Positions 35,499 through 46,546 of a stretch of 64,000 nt of DNA are shown here, one piece after another. Each line of letters begins with the position of its first letter. Positions within the stretch are counted from its first letter, which is position 1. Below the pieces are notes generated by a model. It saw nothing but the letters and a program-made list of their open reading frames with translations, was not told where the DNA came from and did no database searches. The stretch is from Psilocybe azurescens. Taxonomy: Eukaryota; Basidiomycota; Agaricomycetes; Agaricales; Agrocybaceae. Made by a program: the position numbers and the translations under genes. The stretch is from positions 62,001 to 126,000 of the forward strand of contig JAJIRX010000869.1 of the NCBI GenBank assembly GCA_023853785.1. Reading direction: 5' to 3'.

Positions 35499-36177
35499 TT
35501 TCTATATCCAACTTTATAATTTATCAGTAAATACGTCGTCTAAATCGTAATTGCATTTGCTAAATTCTTAACTGTTAGGCGATGCGTGCTCCATTAAACG
35601 CGTTTTTTTGCAAGTGTTGGATACAGGCAACTCGCTCCAAAGCACTGTCGACCTTTTCAAACACACCGTGAATTGTACAGTGACGTTATTTAGGCGCTCG
35701 CTTTAACGAGTCGCGTAGGTGATGTAATGTATTGAATGTTCAAGTCATTGCAGCTTGAGTGACTCATCTACGCTAACGACGTGGGGTATAACAGTGTCCA
35801 GGATACTGCATGCAACAACACAGAATGAAAGACAAGGGGCAGAGCATAACAATACTCGCCACTTGCCACTCGCCACTCCTGCTCAGTTTGGCGAACTGTA
35901 AGCGAATAACGGACGTAAATCTCTTAATTGGTGACTAGCACAGCTAGCGCCGGACCATGACCTGCTGTTGATGGGGGTTAATGCCACTGAGCGCTTACAG
36001 TTGTGGAGTGCATTGGCCATCTTGAGTGGCTAGTGGCGTCCAAGGTGCTGCCAAATTGAGATGTCGTGAGCGCATTGGCAAGGACGCGTGTCTCTATTTA
36101 ATATGCCCCGTCCCCAGGGCCAGGATTTGACTTGACCCACAACCAGAATCGCCATTCGCAACTTCAAGAATTCCAAT
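35499..36177. other. Intergenic, F-box D to F-box E, with promoter block
   Basis: Contains the promoter region of gene E. GTTAATGCCACTGAGCGC (35977-35994) is identical to the block in the duplicated gene C promoter (24933-24916, minus). A TATA-like TCTCTATTTAATATG lies at about 36091. Short copies of 'gccact' occur near 35868. No gene was seen. Confidence 0.6.
35977..35994 (+). promoter_or_regulatory. Conserved upstream element of F-box gene E
   Basis: GTTAATGCCACTGAGCGC, matching 18 of 18 bases with the minus-strand site at 24933-24916 and 16 of 18 with 24604-24587. It lies about 200 bp upstream of the gene E start and in the same orientation relative to the gene as at gene C. Confidence 0.55.
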
Positions 36178-37801
36178 ATGCCGCTCACTCAATTACCTGC
36201 ATCTGCAGGAATTCTTACATCCAATGGGCCCGAGAAATTAACACCCACCTCCATTCACCTGCAACCGATGCACGACAGTCCGAAGCAAGTACTCCAGTTG
36301 AGGAGTATAAACAAAGTTTCAGACCCTATGGCAAGACTACCTCTTGAAATTGTCTCAATGATTTTTAATGAGTGTCTTCCCATCATTGATGACTGCCTCC
36401 ATGATAAACCTCAAATTTCTTATGGCGAAACCTTGTTCAGATTGAGCGCTGTCTGCAAGACTTGGCGCCAAACACTCTGGAGCACACCCGGCTTCTGGAA
36501 GTACATGCCCCTCATCATTGGAACCCGAAATATGGCGGATACCCCTTCCATTGTTCAAGGATGGATAGAGCGAACATGCAAACTGCCACTCTCTGTTACT
36601 ATCTTGGTGAACTATGAAGATTATCCTTTGTCCGTGTCCGACTGGGAAATGTTTATAAAGGTCGCAAACATCATCAACGGGTCTTCAAGTCGATTGGAAA
36701 AACTTGTCCTCAAGATGCCTTTCCCTCTCCTGTGCCAATTCTCTGCTCAAGCTCCTGACTTGAAAGAGATCTGTATATACAATAGCGATGACGAGAGGTT
36801 GATACGCCGCGATGAACTTGAACCCTATAAGCCCTGGACCGGCCAATCATACAGCCTAGGACTCGCCAAATTAGAAGAAACAGGGCAAAAATCGATACCG
36901 GCTATGCTTTCGATCAACCGTGTACTGCTCAAGTCTATTCATGCTTCATGGGATAATCTCGTCGAGGTCGATACCAAAGACATTGATATCGACGATATCT
37001 TCAGAATCTTGCAACAAGCACCAAAACTGCGGGAATTACAGCTTTACGAGAGTCGAGTTGCACCATATATTCTGACTGAACCCGCCACACCTGTTGCTCA
37101 TACCGCCCTTGTGAGACTTGATATAGTAGCGCTAGGAGCAGATTTCCTCGACATTCTTTTGATAACATTCTACAACTTCCTTCTTTGGAATCTTTAGCAA
37201 TTGACGTGAGATGGGGATTGGTAAACGAGGAGTGTTTAGCAAGACTTATGGAGCGCTCATCTTGTCCGTTGGACGAATTTCGTATTACTGCGCCATTGGC
37301 CAATGATGCTAAGGTGATATCCATGCTCAAGACGATGCCCCATCTGACCTACCTACATCTATCCCCGACCCGCAACTCTGGCCGAGACTTTATGGCCCAG
37401 AATTTATTTAAATACATCTCAGAGGCTACCCAGAGGCGACTACTTGGCATATCTTCACGCAGAGAACATGTTCCCGTCGTGGAGACATTTCTCCCTGCTC
37501 TGAAAACCTTCGTCTACTTCCCAATTGGACCTGAAGAATGCAAAACAATCTGGGATCTCATTCCCGATATTTTTGGTAGTGTTCAAGTTGAATTTCCAAA
37601 TAAAAAATCGCTGAATTCTCACAGAGTCTACTACCTGCCCCAAGTCCATAGTCCTAAGAAACCACTTCCTAAGTTCACTACACAGACGATGGCCAGTACA
37701 AGGAAATTTCTGTAGATATGGGACTCGGTGCTTGCCCTGATGCCAATGTCGACGATGCGCTGACAGCGAGATCCATTCTTACTTTTAACATACATGAATA
37801 G
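36178..37801 (+). CDS. F-box/LRR-like protein E (one or two frame switches)
   Basis: F-box family member close to gene C. It opens MPLTQLPASAG, with the F-box VSDPMARLPLEIVSMIFNEC then LSAVCKTWRQTLWSTPGFWK. The signature NMADTPSIVQGWIERTCKLP follows. Then come FSAQAPDLKEICIYNSDDER, KSIHASWDNLVEVDTKDID, VISMLKTMPHLTYLHLSP, FLPALKTFVYFPIGPEEC and IWDLIPDIFG. The frame changes at the T-run 37157-37160, where one more T restores LFDNILQLPSLESLAID. A second change near 37690 carries the tail to the TAG at 37799-37801. Probably an SCF adaptor; this gene may be intact if the two sites are errors. Confidence 0.8.
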
Positions 37802-38304
37802 CGCAGTATTTCTACCTGATATCCACACATGTATACCCTCCCTTGAATAAATGAAGTATTTTTCCGTGATTTCGAAATGGTGTTAATTAAAGAAACCTAA
37901 TTTACCGTGTGAACATTAGGGTCGGTCAGAGTAAGTAACGACCGATAAGTTCAATGTTTCAACCTTGTTTAACCTCAAATTTTGTGTTTTATGTATCCTA
38001 GCCATTCCCACTCTCCTTTCCTAGGACGAATCGACATGCGATGTTTGACGATTGACGATTTTAATATCATAAGGGATTGTTAACACGAGTCTGGGGCCAC
38101 TGGCGCATGTGGCGACTGATTAGGATATTGTGGGTCCAATTGGTGAGAATATGCTTCTCTATTTATAGGCCATATCTTTCGCCGATGGGCCCCAAATTCA
38201 AAACTTGGTTTCATCCACAACCACGGGTATTCCGAAGGAATCGCTTCCGTCTAGAAGTCAGTACCTCGATATACCAAATAACTGCATCCACGGAAATTAC
38301 AAAC
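37802..38304. other. Intergenic, promoter region of F-box relic F
   Basis: Holds the conserved family promoter block (38119-38175). Otherwise AT-rich with no gene. A TTGACGATTGACGATT direct repeat lies near 38045. Confidence 0.5.
38119..38175 (+). promoter_or_regulatory. Conserved F-box family promoter block (relic F copy)
   Basis: ATTAGGATATTGTGGG (38119-38134), then TATTTATAGGCCATAT (38160-38175). Order, orientation and spacing match the blocks upstream of gene C on the other strand. TATTTATA is the likely TATA box. Confidence 0.65.
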
Positions 38305-38687
38305 ATGGAACGCTGAAAAAATGGTGTCTACCATTCACCTTCCAGCTCGCTGACGCTCAGGAAATCTTGAGATTGATGAGGATGAACATACGTTCAGACC
38401 CTATGGCAAAGCTTCCCCTTGGTTTTCTTGATTATCTTTGAGAACTGCTTTTCTATTCCTCTCTGCCACCCTGTACGCCGACAGCACAGAGCTCACTTCT
38501 CAAGCTTCCTGCATTGCACCACCTATCCATCTACCATTTCCGACAGATTAATAATTTTGGAGGCTTTTGTTTCATTTATGCAATGCTCAACTTGTCCATT
38601 GGAAACTTTGGATATTCGTGCCCCATTCGGGCGACAGCCTTGACTTGATATCAATGCTAAAAGCGGTACCTCATCTGACCGGTTTGC
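38305..38687 (+). pseudogene. F-box relic F, 5' part
   Basis: Decayed F-box paralogue. It retains DAQEILRLMRMN, SDPMAKLPL and a degenerate F-box, then jumps to C-terminal-half pieces (CSTCPLETLDIRAPFG and ISMLKAVPHLTG), so the middle of the gene is deleted. At 38687 it is interrupted by the LINE. The other half resumes at 45197. Internal stops show it was dead before or soon after the insertion. Confidence 0.7.
38677..38687. repeat. Target-site duplication of the LINE, left copy
   Basis: GACCGGTTTGC, exactly repeated at 45197-45207 on the other side of the element. The left copy is followed directly by the T-run that represents the poly(A) tail. Confidence 0.9.
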
Positions 38688-38989
38688 TTTTTTTTTTTTT
38701 TTTCTTGTTGATTTATGTCTATTGGGGCAAGGCCCCATGCAGACCTAACTAACTATTACCATCGATATAACAGTACGCTATGTACGGCTCCGTTCCCATG
38801 AGCCCCACGTGCACTGCCGAGGTACACCTGTAGGGTTGGACTACAGCGATCCCCTCCCGGTCAGCCCAACAAAGAAACATTGTTTCTGGGCGCTCGTATC
38901 TTGTCGGGTGGGTCATTTTGTTTGGATCTTCTTCCATCGCGTTTTCTGCTAACTGATGTTCTTTCTGCTAGAGCGCCCCTATTGAGTGT

Positions 38990-41900
38990 CAATGGGCTCC
39001 GGTTGGGATGGGTGCTCGGTTTTCAGTGTGTGTTGTGCGGATGGTGTTTCCGGGGCCCTTGAGTCGAGGGCTTGTTGTGGTCGGGTGGTGGGATTGGGGA
39101 GAATGTGGGTGTGTTTCTGTAGCATATTCTCTTGTTTTAGTCTGCATCTTCGAGGGCGTTGTGTACATCACCTGGTGTTGTCCGTAGTCGTTTGGTCTTT
39201 GCAATGTATTTCATTAGTATTTTCATGTGTGGCTTTCCGCAGAGGATTGTTCTTGTATTGCGTGCGTTCGCGACCTAGTTGCTGATCCATCTCGGCTCGT
39301 TCCCAGGTGTAGGAGGGGCATTCGTACAGGAAGTGTGTGACGGTTTCTTTGATGATTCCTCGGTTTGCTGTTCTGCACTCAGCGCATCTGCCTGTGTCAG
39401 ATTTTCCAAATCGGTTGAGATAGCTATTCAGCGGTATGTGGCCTGTGCGTAGTTGCATGTAGATACTCGCTTTCGCTCATGTCATTGTATTTTGGATCTT
39501 TTGGAAGTTGTGGAATGGGAAGTCGGTATCGACGTTGGCGAATGACTGTTTCGCGATGAGAGTCGTTCCATTGTTTGGTGGCTTCGTCGTCTAGGGCAAT
39601 TTGCATCCGGAGTTTGAGGTGCTTCGTGCTAGTTGGTAGGTTGCCCTTTCGCAAGTAATGCGGTAGCAGATTTCGTGGGGATAGTTGCTCCCAGCTGCCG
39701 CTCTTTGGGCTTCGTTGTCGGCGGCTTCGTTTCCTATGATATTTTTGTGAGCAGGGATCCATCTGATGGTGAACTTTTCACCGTGGTATGGGACTTGTTC
39801 GTGGCCCATAAGTCCGCTTGCTATTAGGTTCAGCTCTTCTACCAGGTAAGACCCGCTTTTTGGTGTTTTGTCGTTCGTGGCATTGATGATGTTTTTACTG
39901 TCGGTGTATATGGATGAGGTTAGTGGCCCCAGCCTGCTCGAGTTGCGGAGCATCCAGCAACCCATTGTCACCCCCACTGACTCAGCATTATCGGTTGAGT
40001 AGGCGGTGTCCGGGCCTAGTTGATATCGCATGGTCTGGCCTGGCTTGTCGTGATCCCACGTAGTACATTACTGCAGATGCTCCTACCATGCCGTTGACGC
40101 TGGAGCCGTCCTGTGTATATGCGGATCTTTGCTGTGTCATTCTTTTCATACATGATTGCATCATCTTGCGATCTGGCAATTTGAGTTGTGTAGTCATGTC
40201 GTTCTTCAGGGTGGTTACGTCGTGGTTGAATGCACTCGGTTTTGGTTGGGTCGAATTTGAACGTCTGCATTAGCATTTGCAGTGAGGTAGCGTGTGACTT
40301 GGCCTTTTGTTGTGGTACTTGGGGAGTAGGGCGGCAGCAGGGTTTTCAGCAGGCAGGGAGGAAATACGTACCAGTGCCCTATAGCATGTTTTCCTTAGCA
40401 TTAGGTCAGTTGGTAGCACTCCAGCGTGAGGGTCCAGCAGGTCAGTAGGGGTGGTTCGTAGTGCTCCTGTTATTGCCAGCATGGCAATTCTTTGCATTTT
40501 GGTGAACTCTTTCAGAGCGCCTACAGAGCCAGTCTGGCATTTTTTCCCTTGAACTAGGTGGGGTGGCGTGTACCACACATCTAGACCATATGTCATTTTT
40601 GGTATTGCAACAGATATGTACAGTCGGCGCATTAACTTAGCTTTTAGGCCTCCTGCGGCATTGCTGAGTCTGCAAAATTGCAGCAGCCAGGTGGTGGCCT
40701 TTGCGATTGTCTTTTGCATCTGCGTTTTCCACCTGAGGGTTCTGTCGACATGTATTCCGAGGTATTTGTAGCTCTCAACGTCTTTGATGATCTGTCCTTG
40801 TAGGATAAGTGGTGGCGCTTTCTGCCTTTTCATTTTCCCGGGTGTTGAGGGTCTTTGATTGTTTTCCTGGTGTGGTGAACGACTGCTAGTTTGTCGATTT
40901 CGAACCTTGAGTTGTGGTTTTTGCCCAGGCAAAGCCTCCATTTGCTTTCTCCATGATGTTGGTGAGGGTTTTGATGTTGTTTTTGAGCGTCTTTCCTGTG
41001 ACTATGATCATCACATCGTCCACAAATCCCACAGAGTCTTCTTTGGGGTCGGTATCTGTCGTTACAGCTCTTGCAATTTCGAGTAGGTCTGCGTTGTAGA
41101 GGATATATAGGATCATCGAGAGGGGTCGCCCTGGCCTATTCCATTGAAAATAAAGATCAGCGTTGATATGAAGTCATCGAATCTTAGCTTGGTTCGTCTG
41201 TTCTTTAGTAGGTTTTCCACGAAGTCCACGTATGCGTTGGGTATTCGTCTCTTTTGAGGTTGTGCAGCAGCCTGTCTGTTACTGTGTTGGGAAAGGCACC
41301 TTCGACATCCAGATATAGAACTGATACCACTTTCTTGTTGCGCCCAGGCAGTTTTTATTCGGTCTTCAAGTACATGTACTGCATCTGTGGTCATTCGTCC
41401 TGATCGTCCTCTGTAGTGGTTTGTTGGTAGTAGTTGTTCTCGTTCTACCATTCTTGAAATGTCATCAGCCACGATGGATGTCAAGACCTTTGCCATTGTG
41501 CATATCAGGGCTATGGGTCGGTATGCTTTTGTCACTTCATAGTTTGGTTTTCCTGGTTTCCTGAGTACCACTGTGGTAAATTCTCTCCAGCTGTCGACGT
41601 CACGTGTTGAGTGTGAGAGTGGCTTGGTATATATAGAGGAGGTAGGGTTCGATGAGGTCGACTGATTTCTGTAGGACTATGTTGGGGATGCCATCGGGGC
41701 CACTTGCTTTGTAGGGTGATAGCTTTGCAATGTGTTCTTGTATGCGCTCCAGAGTTGTCTTGGCGGGGGGGGGGGGTAATGGCTCTGGGTAGTCATATTC
41801 AGCTGGTACTGTTGTTTCAACTGGTTTGGGGGAAAGAATGACATTGCGAGTGCTTCTGCCTTGTCCTCGTTGGTGGTCATCTCGATATTCTGGCCATTTG

Positions 41901-43150
41901 CTGTTTTTTGTTTCAGGATTGGTATTTTGGTCTTGCTGCCATCGGTTGCTGGAGTACTGATGTATTTGTTGGCTGTCCAGATGTTCTTTGTTGTCGCGTC
42001 TTCTAGGAATTCTTGCCAGTGTTGTAGCTTTGTCCATTGCTTTCCCATATTCCTTCGCTTTTTCGATGTGTTCTGCATGGCTGTAATGATCGGGGGCTGC
42101 ACGGTATTTGTATGAGGCTCGACTTAGCTTATTCATTTCCTTCCTTATGTCACTCAGCTCCCTGTTCCACCATCTCTTTGAGTTTGGGCACGGTTTGTTG
42201 GTGGGCACTGCTATCGTAATTGTCTCTTGAAGTGCTGTTGTTAGTGCAGCTGCGGAGGCTTGCAGTTCTTCATCGTTGGTGAGTGCATTGGGTTCTGGCA
42301 TTGCAGTTATCTTGTCTGTGAGTGTTGTGTTGAATAGTTCCCAGTCGGTCATTTGAAAATTGAGGGAGGGTTTGGGCACTGTTCAAGTTTCGCGGCAGAT
42401 CAACAATTGTGACGATGGGGAAGTGATCCGTACCTGGTGGTTGTAGATATCCATTGACCTCGCATCGTACCACTCGTTCTATAAGCCCTTCAGTGCACCA
42501 TACATTGTCTGGCCTGGTATATCGTTTGTTAACATAGTGTCGGAGTGTTGGAATTCCTTTCGGTAGGGCCATCTGCATATTTTTGTCAGCTGCAAGGGTG
42601 ATAATTGCTTCTGATCGTTTGGCTGCTTCTGATGTGAATAAGCGATGGTCTTTGTCTCTGTCCCAGAGGGGTGGTGGCTGTTGAAGTCACCTGCCCATAT
42701 AACTTGGTCTTCGTCGTTTTGATGTATCCTTTGCTTCTCTTTTCGTGAGAAATCTTCTTAAGTGGCTGATATTAACTGAGTGTCAGTTGTTGTTGTATAT
42801 GTTGATTACAGTGAGGTTGCATGTCAGCGTTGTTATTTGAATAGCTGTCAGGTTGTTGTTTCCTGGGATAGTGAGTTCGATCCATGAACTGGATTGCAGC
42901 TGGGTATTGACCATGATGACTGATCTGGTAGGAGAGACTTTGTCAGTATGTCTGTCATGTGGGGAGACTAGCGAGAAATTAAGAGGGTGCGTAACAATCC
43001 TGTTGTCGTTATGTATGTGGTTCCTGTATTAGAATTAAATCCCATTCGTTGCTGAGTGGTCGGTTAATTAAGTCGTTGTGTGCATTTCGTGATTTGTTGA
43101 GGTTAATCTGTAGGATGCGCAGTCAGTTGAGGGGTGGTTGGTGTTCTTTA
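38990..43150 (-). CDS. LINE ORF2: endonuclease, reverse transcriptase, RNase H
   Basis: The endonuclease domain starts near 43120 (LRILQINLNKSRNAHNDLIN, then LILIQEPH). It continues through GDFNSHHPLWDRDKDHR, with DNVW and DHFPIV near 42500-42420. The reverse transcriptase has LSPYKASGPDGIPNIVLQ (about 41700), AYRPIALICTMAKVL (about 41520), FNGIGQGDPSR (about 41140) and the catalytic FVDDVMII (about 41020). A connection region follows (VESYKYLGIHVDRTLRWK). The RNase H domain includes IYTDSKNIINATND and FTIRWIPAHKNIIGNEAADN (about 39750). Close to the end is a Cys/His motif, CAEC...HFLYEC (about 39390-39330). It nicks DNA and primes cDNA at the target. Several one-base frame switches break it, so this copy is probably not active as read. 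Confidence 0.88.
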
Positions 43151-43429
43151 GATATCATGGTTAGGTGGTGGGGTTCCTTCTGGGGTTGGCGGTATAGTTG
43201 ACTCTCTTGACATGTTTCCCTGTGTTGTCTTCTCCATGCTTTCCTGTCGTTCTTGTTGTTCAATTTTCTCCACTTCTCGCGGCAAGCAGGGCTTCCCATC
43301 GTGATAACTCCTCCCTTGTCATGACTTTTCTGGGTCTGTCGGTCGTGGTGGTAGTTGGTGTGTCGGTTGTTGTGTTGTTTTGGGTTGGGTTTGGTCCATA
43401 GGCTTGGCTTTCGGTCAGTAGTCTAGCAA

Positions 43430-44925
43430 TGATTGCCTCATTGGTCGGAGTTCTTGGTCTACACGGTGGGCTTGTTGCTCTTGATCTTCCTTGGTAGGTT
43501 CATATACTTGTTTGCGAAGCGTATTGTTGGGGGTTGGTATTCGGCTGTCCATGTCCAGGATTCTGTGTCTGGGAAGAATGGGATTGCATTTTCAGGGTGC
43601 GTTAGATCAAACTGCTGACATTTTCGGTGGAATGTGGGGCAATTTCTATCCCAGCTGGTGTGGCCATCGCCTCGATCGCCGCATGATACACATTTTTTGT
43701 TCTGGGAGGTACAGTTCTCAGTCTTGTGGGAGCGGCTAGTGCAGTTTCCACAGGTATCGGGGTTGTTGATACATTCCCTAGCGATATGATTGTATTCCTG
43801 ACATTTGAGACATTGGATCGGTTCCTTTTTGCTTTTTCTGACCTCCACTTGTTTTCCGTGGTATTACCAACCCATCGCAGATTACCTTGTTTGCTTTTTC
43901 AGTGTTTCGCATGATTAGGATGAGGTGGGCATAGTTTTGCTTTCTTTCTTTGTTACGTCGGGTGATTGGCTTGGCCCATCGCAATCTCTCGAGATCGTCA
44001 ATGTGTAAGTTGTTGGTTTCCAGCATTTCATCAATGTGTTTTCTGTTGTCTGTTTCAAGTCGACAGGGACATAGTATGCTATAAGGTTGTATGTGCGTGC
44101 TTTGTGTTGTGCACCTTTTCCACTTTCCCCTAGGGAGGTGAGTAGGCAGTTTGCATTGTTCTCAATTTTAAACCACTTAGCTCCTTCATCTGTGAGGAAT
44201 TCCCTAGGATTCCTTTGTTTGTCAATCTTTCAACTGTTCGAATACGGTGCTTGATCTTGCCCCCTGCATCATCATCTAATGCCGTGATCCCAACATTGTA
44301 TAGTCGAAGTAGTTCCGTCTGGCTAATTTTGTGTACTATTGATTCGGTGGGGAAGTCGAGGAGAAACTGGCAGGAGCATATGCCCTCTCGTGCCACTAGC
44401 CTTGGGTCTGTTTGGTATTTTGCTGGGCCATTTTGCGAGCGGACGGCATCACTGTATCGTGTGTTTGGTGGTGTGGACTGTCGGTTTGCTGACTGTGTGT
44501 GGTCTGGGTTGAGGCTTATCTGAGCCTTTGTCACTGTCTCTGTGATTGCTGCCATTTGCTTTGTAATTTCTTCCGCTATTGTTGTCTTGAGATATTCTGA
44601 CATGTTTTTCATTTCCTGGGTGACGTACTCCGCCTGGTCCACTGCTGCCTCTCTCGCCCTGACCTGCTATCACCTCTGTCTCCAATTCTTCCATCATATA
44701 AGCCACCGAGCGGACTGCTTGCTTTGCTGTTGTTGTCAGGCCTTTCATTTCTGCAACCTGAAATAGTGCTGATGCCATATTGTGTGGGGTGGGTGCGGCT
44801 CCTGCTGGTACAAATAACAGCCCTATTTCTAAGAAGGCCCGGGCATCCGCTTTGTTGTTGACTGGCTTGTCCATATTGTCATCGACATATTGGGATGATG
44901 GTGGTGGTGGTGATTCTGTCTCCAA
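43430..44925 (-). CDS. LINE ORF1: Gag-like RNA-binding protein with zinc knuckles
   Basis: The first segment (METESPPPPSSQYVDD) is acidic and helical (MASALFQVAEMKGLTTTAKQ). It is followed in another frame by LLDFPTESIVHKISQTELLR and then by LERLRWAKPITRRNKERKQN. The C-terminal third carries three Cys-rich knuckles: CLKCQEYNHIAREC, CGNCTSRSHKTENC and CVSCGDRGDGHTSWDRNC. This is the layout of Tad1-clade ORF1 proteins, which bind element RNA. Frame changes occur near 44600, 44100 and 43840. Confidence 0.8.
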
Positions 44926-45196
44926 AGCACGGGCGGCGTGCTATGGCGGCCTCTTTGTCTAGTTTCTCTTGATTCAGTCTGGTTATGGCTCTTGCTTCTG
45001 GTGGTTTTGGTCTTGTTGTCACATCTGGTGTCTTTTGGATTGGCTCATTTCACAGTTAGGTAAGATAGTGTAAGATAGGGATTAGGATTTGTATGTATGC
45101 TATCTAGACGTCTATGGACTTTCCGAGGCCCTTAGTTCCTGTGCGTTAAGCGTGGGAAAGAAGGGTGTGGAGGTGGTGCAGAGTCAAGAAGCAAGC

Positions 45197-45597
45197 GACC
45201 GGTTTGCATATCGAGCCAAGTGAGCATTCTGGCGTGAATTTCACGTCTGGGACGCCATTTAAGCACATTTCGCAGACCTTCAATCCTGCTCATTCCGAGG
45301 ACACATTTCTCCCTGTTCTCGAATCTTTTGGCTATAGCCCATACGGACCGAGAGATTATGAAACAGTATGCAACCTGATTCCCGATCTATTTGGAATTAC
45401 CGAGTGCACTAGCAAAGAATCCGGCAACAACATCGACGACTCTTCCAGAAGGACGCCGCTGAATTTCTTCCGCGTCCACTACCGTCCTCCAAAATCTTAC
45501 GTTTCCACATCCTACGATCAATGCACAAGCAAGGGCTCGTGTAGACAAATTAGTTGAACTCGGGGTTGCGATAGAGTTCGATATCTTCTCACTTTGA
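45197..45597 (+). pseudogene. F-box relic F, 3' part
   Basis: Resumes the paralogue after the LINE: HIEPSEHSGVNFTSGTPFKH, FLPVLESFGYSPYGPRDYE, CNLIPDLFGITEC, and a tail (ARVDKLVELGVAIEFDIFSL) in a shifted frame ending at the TGA 45595-45597. It begins with the right copy of the target duplication (45197-45207). The C-terminal block is well preserved. Confidence 0.75.
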
Positions 45598-46546
45598 CAC
45601 CGATGATTCTATTGGAGGTCGGTTGGCGGTCATATTGTGTAATGCAATTTTTTTGTAACTATGGGTGAAAATCGAACATTCGTTATTTCTGAGATGTCTT
45701 GTGCTCCAGGCATATTCCTCTGAAGTTGTATAAGTATTGCGCGGTACGTTTACACTGCCAAAGATCACTTGAATATTCTGACAAGACATCGCCCCGGACT
45801 CTTTAGGAAGTAGTGATTAGTCGATTCGTGATCAAAGAAAGCGCGTGCCAAGCGAGGTTAAGCGCCGGTCCACAATTTATTACTTACTTGTAGATAATGG
45901 GCAGAAATTACATTGGCATGTAGAAACGCTCGAACAGTAATAATTAGTAAAGTCCTTCTAACCAATCGCATATAAAATATACAACAACAACCAAGTCCCA
46001 AATCGAAAACGTGAAAGTTTATTTAGTACCCTTATAAAGTGCGGCATGTGCCTAATTACAGCGCGTATGGGATGCGTCAAAGGAGGGAACCTAAGAGGGC
46101 AAAAATCACTCAGCCAACATTGAATATTGAGTCTACAGCCGCGTGAGCTGCACAAACTATCGTAATATTCCAAATAAGACACTGATTGACTGCGCTTCAA
46201 TTCAGGCACATTCTCTACCCATCTTCACGCCATCAACACGGACAGTCCATTTCTAAGTCTCGCATTCAGTGGTTCATTAAAATTTGAACTTAAATCGCGT
46301 TCAGGATTAGAAGTGTTGTATCGACAGCTGCCTAAAATCAAAGATTTCAAAGCAAAAACAATATATTTCGCATACACATAGCATACGTTTGAAGAGGAGA
46401 CGTAATAAAAGCGCGCTGAATAAATCATCATAGAGGGTTGGATAGAGGTTAGGTATAGAGATGCCGGCTCGCATATGTCAGGGAGGGGGATATTTCAAAG
46501 ACAGCATTCAGAAGACTTAAAACTACATTGGGAGTTTAGATCCCAC
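45598..46546. other. Intergenic, relic F to SNF2 gene
   Basis: About 950 bp, AT-rich. No gene or recognisable element was seen. The 3' end of the SNF2-like gene lies at its right edge. Confidence 0.5.

Larger units (their letters stand above)
38688..45196 (-). mobile_element. Tad1-like non-LTR retrotransposon (LINE), full length
   Basis: 6.5-kb LINE on the minus strand. Its 3' end is a poly(A) tail, seen here as 16 T at 38688-38703. It carries an ORF1 with zinc knuckles, and an ORF2 with apurinic endonuclease, reverse transcriptase, RNase H and a C-terminal Cys/His motif. Flanking 11-bp duplications (GACCGGTTTGC) prove target-primed insertion. Removing the element and one copy restores the F-box reading frame across the junction (HLTGL joined to HIEPSEHSG). 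The 5' end reaches about 45196, so the copy is near full length, but both ORFs carry frame switches. Confidence 0.92.

Noticed and set aside
38986..44962. Many plus-strand open frames inside the LINE
   Set aside because: They are antisense shadows of the RT, RNase H and Gag frames on the minus strand.
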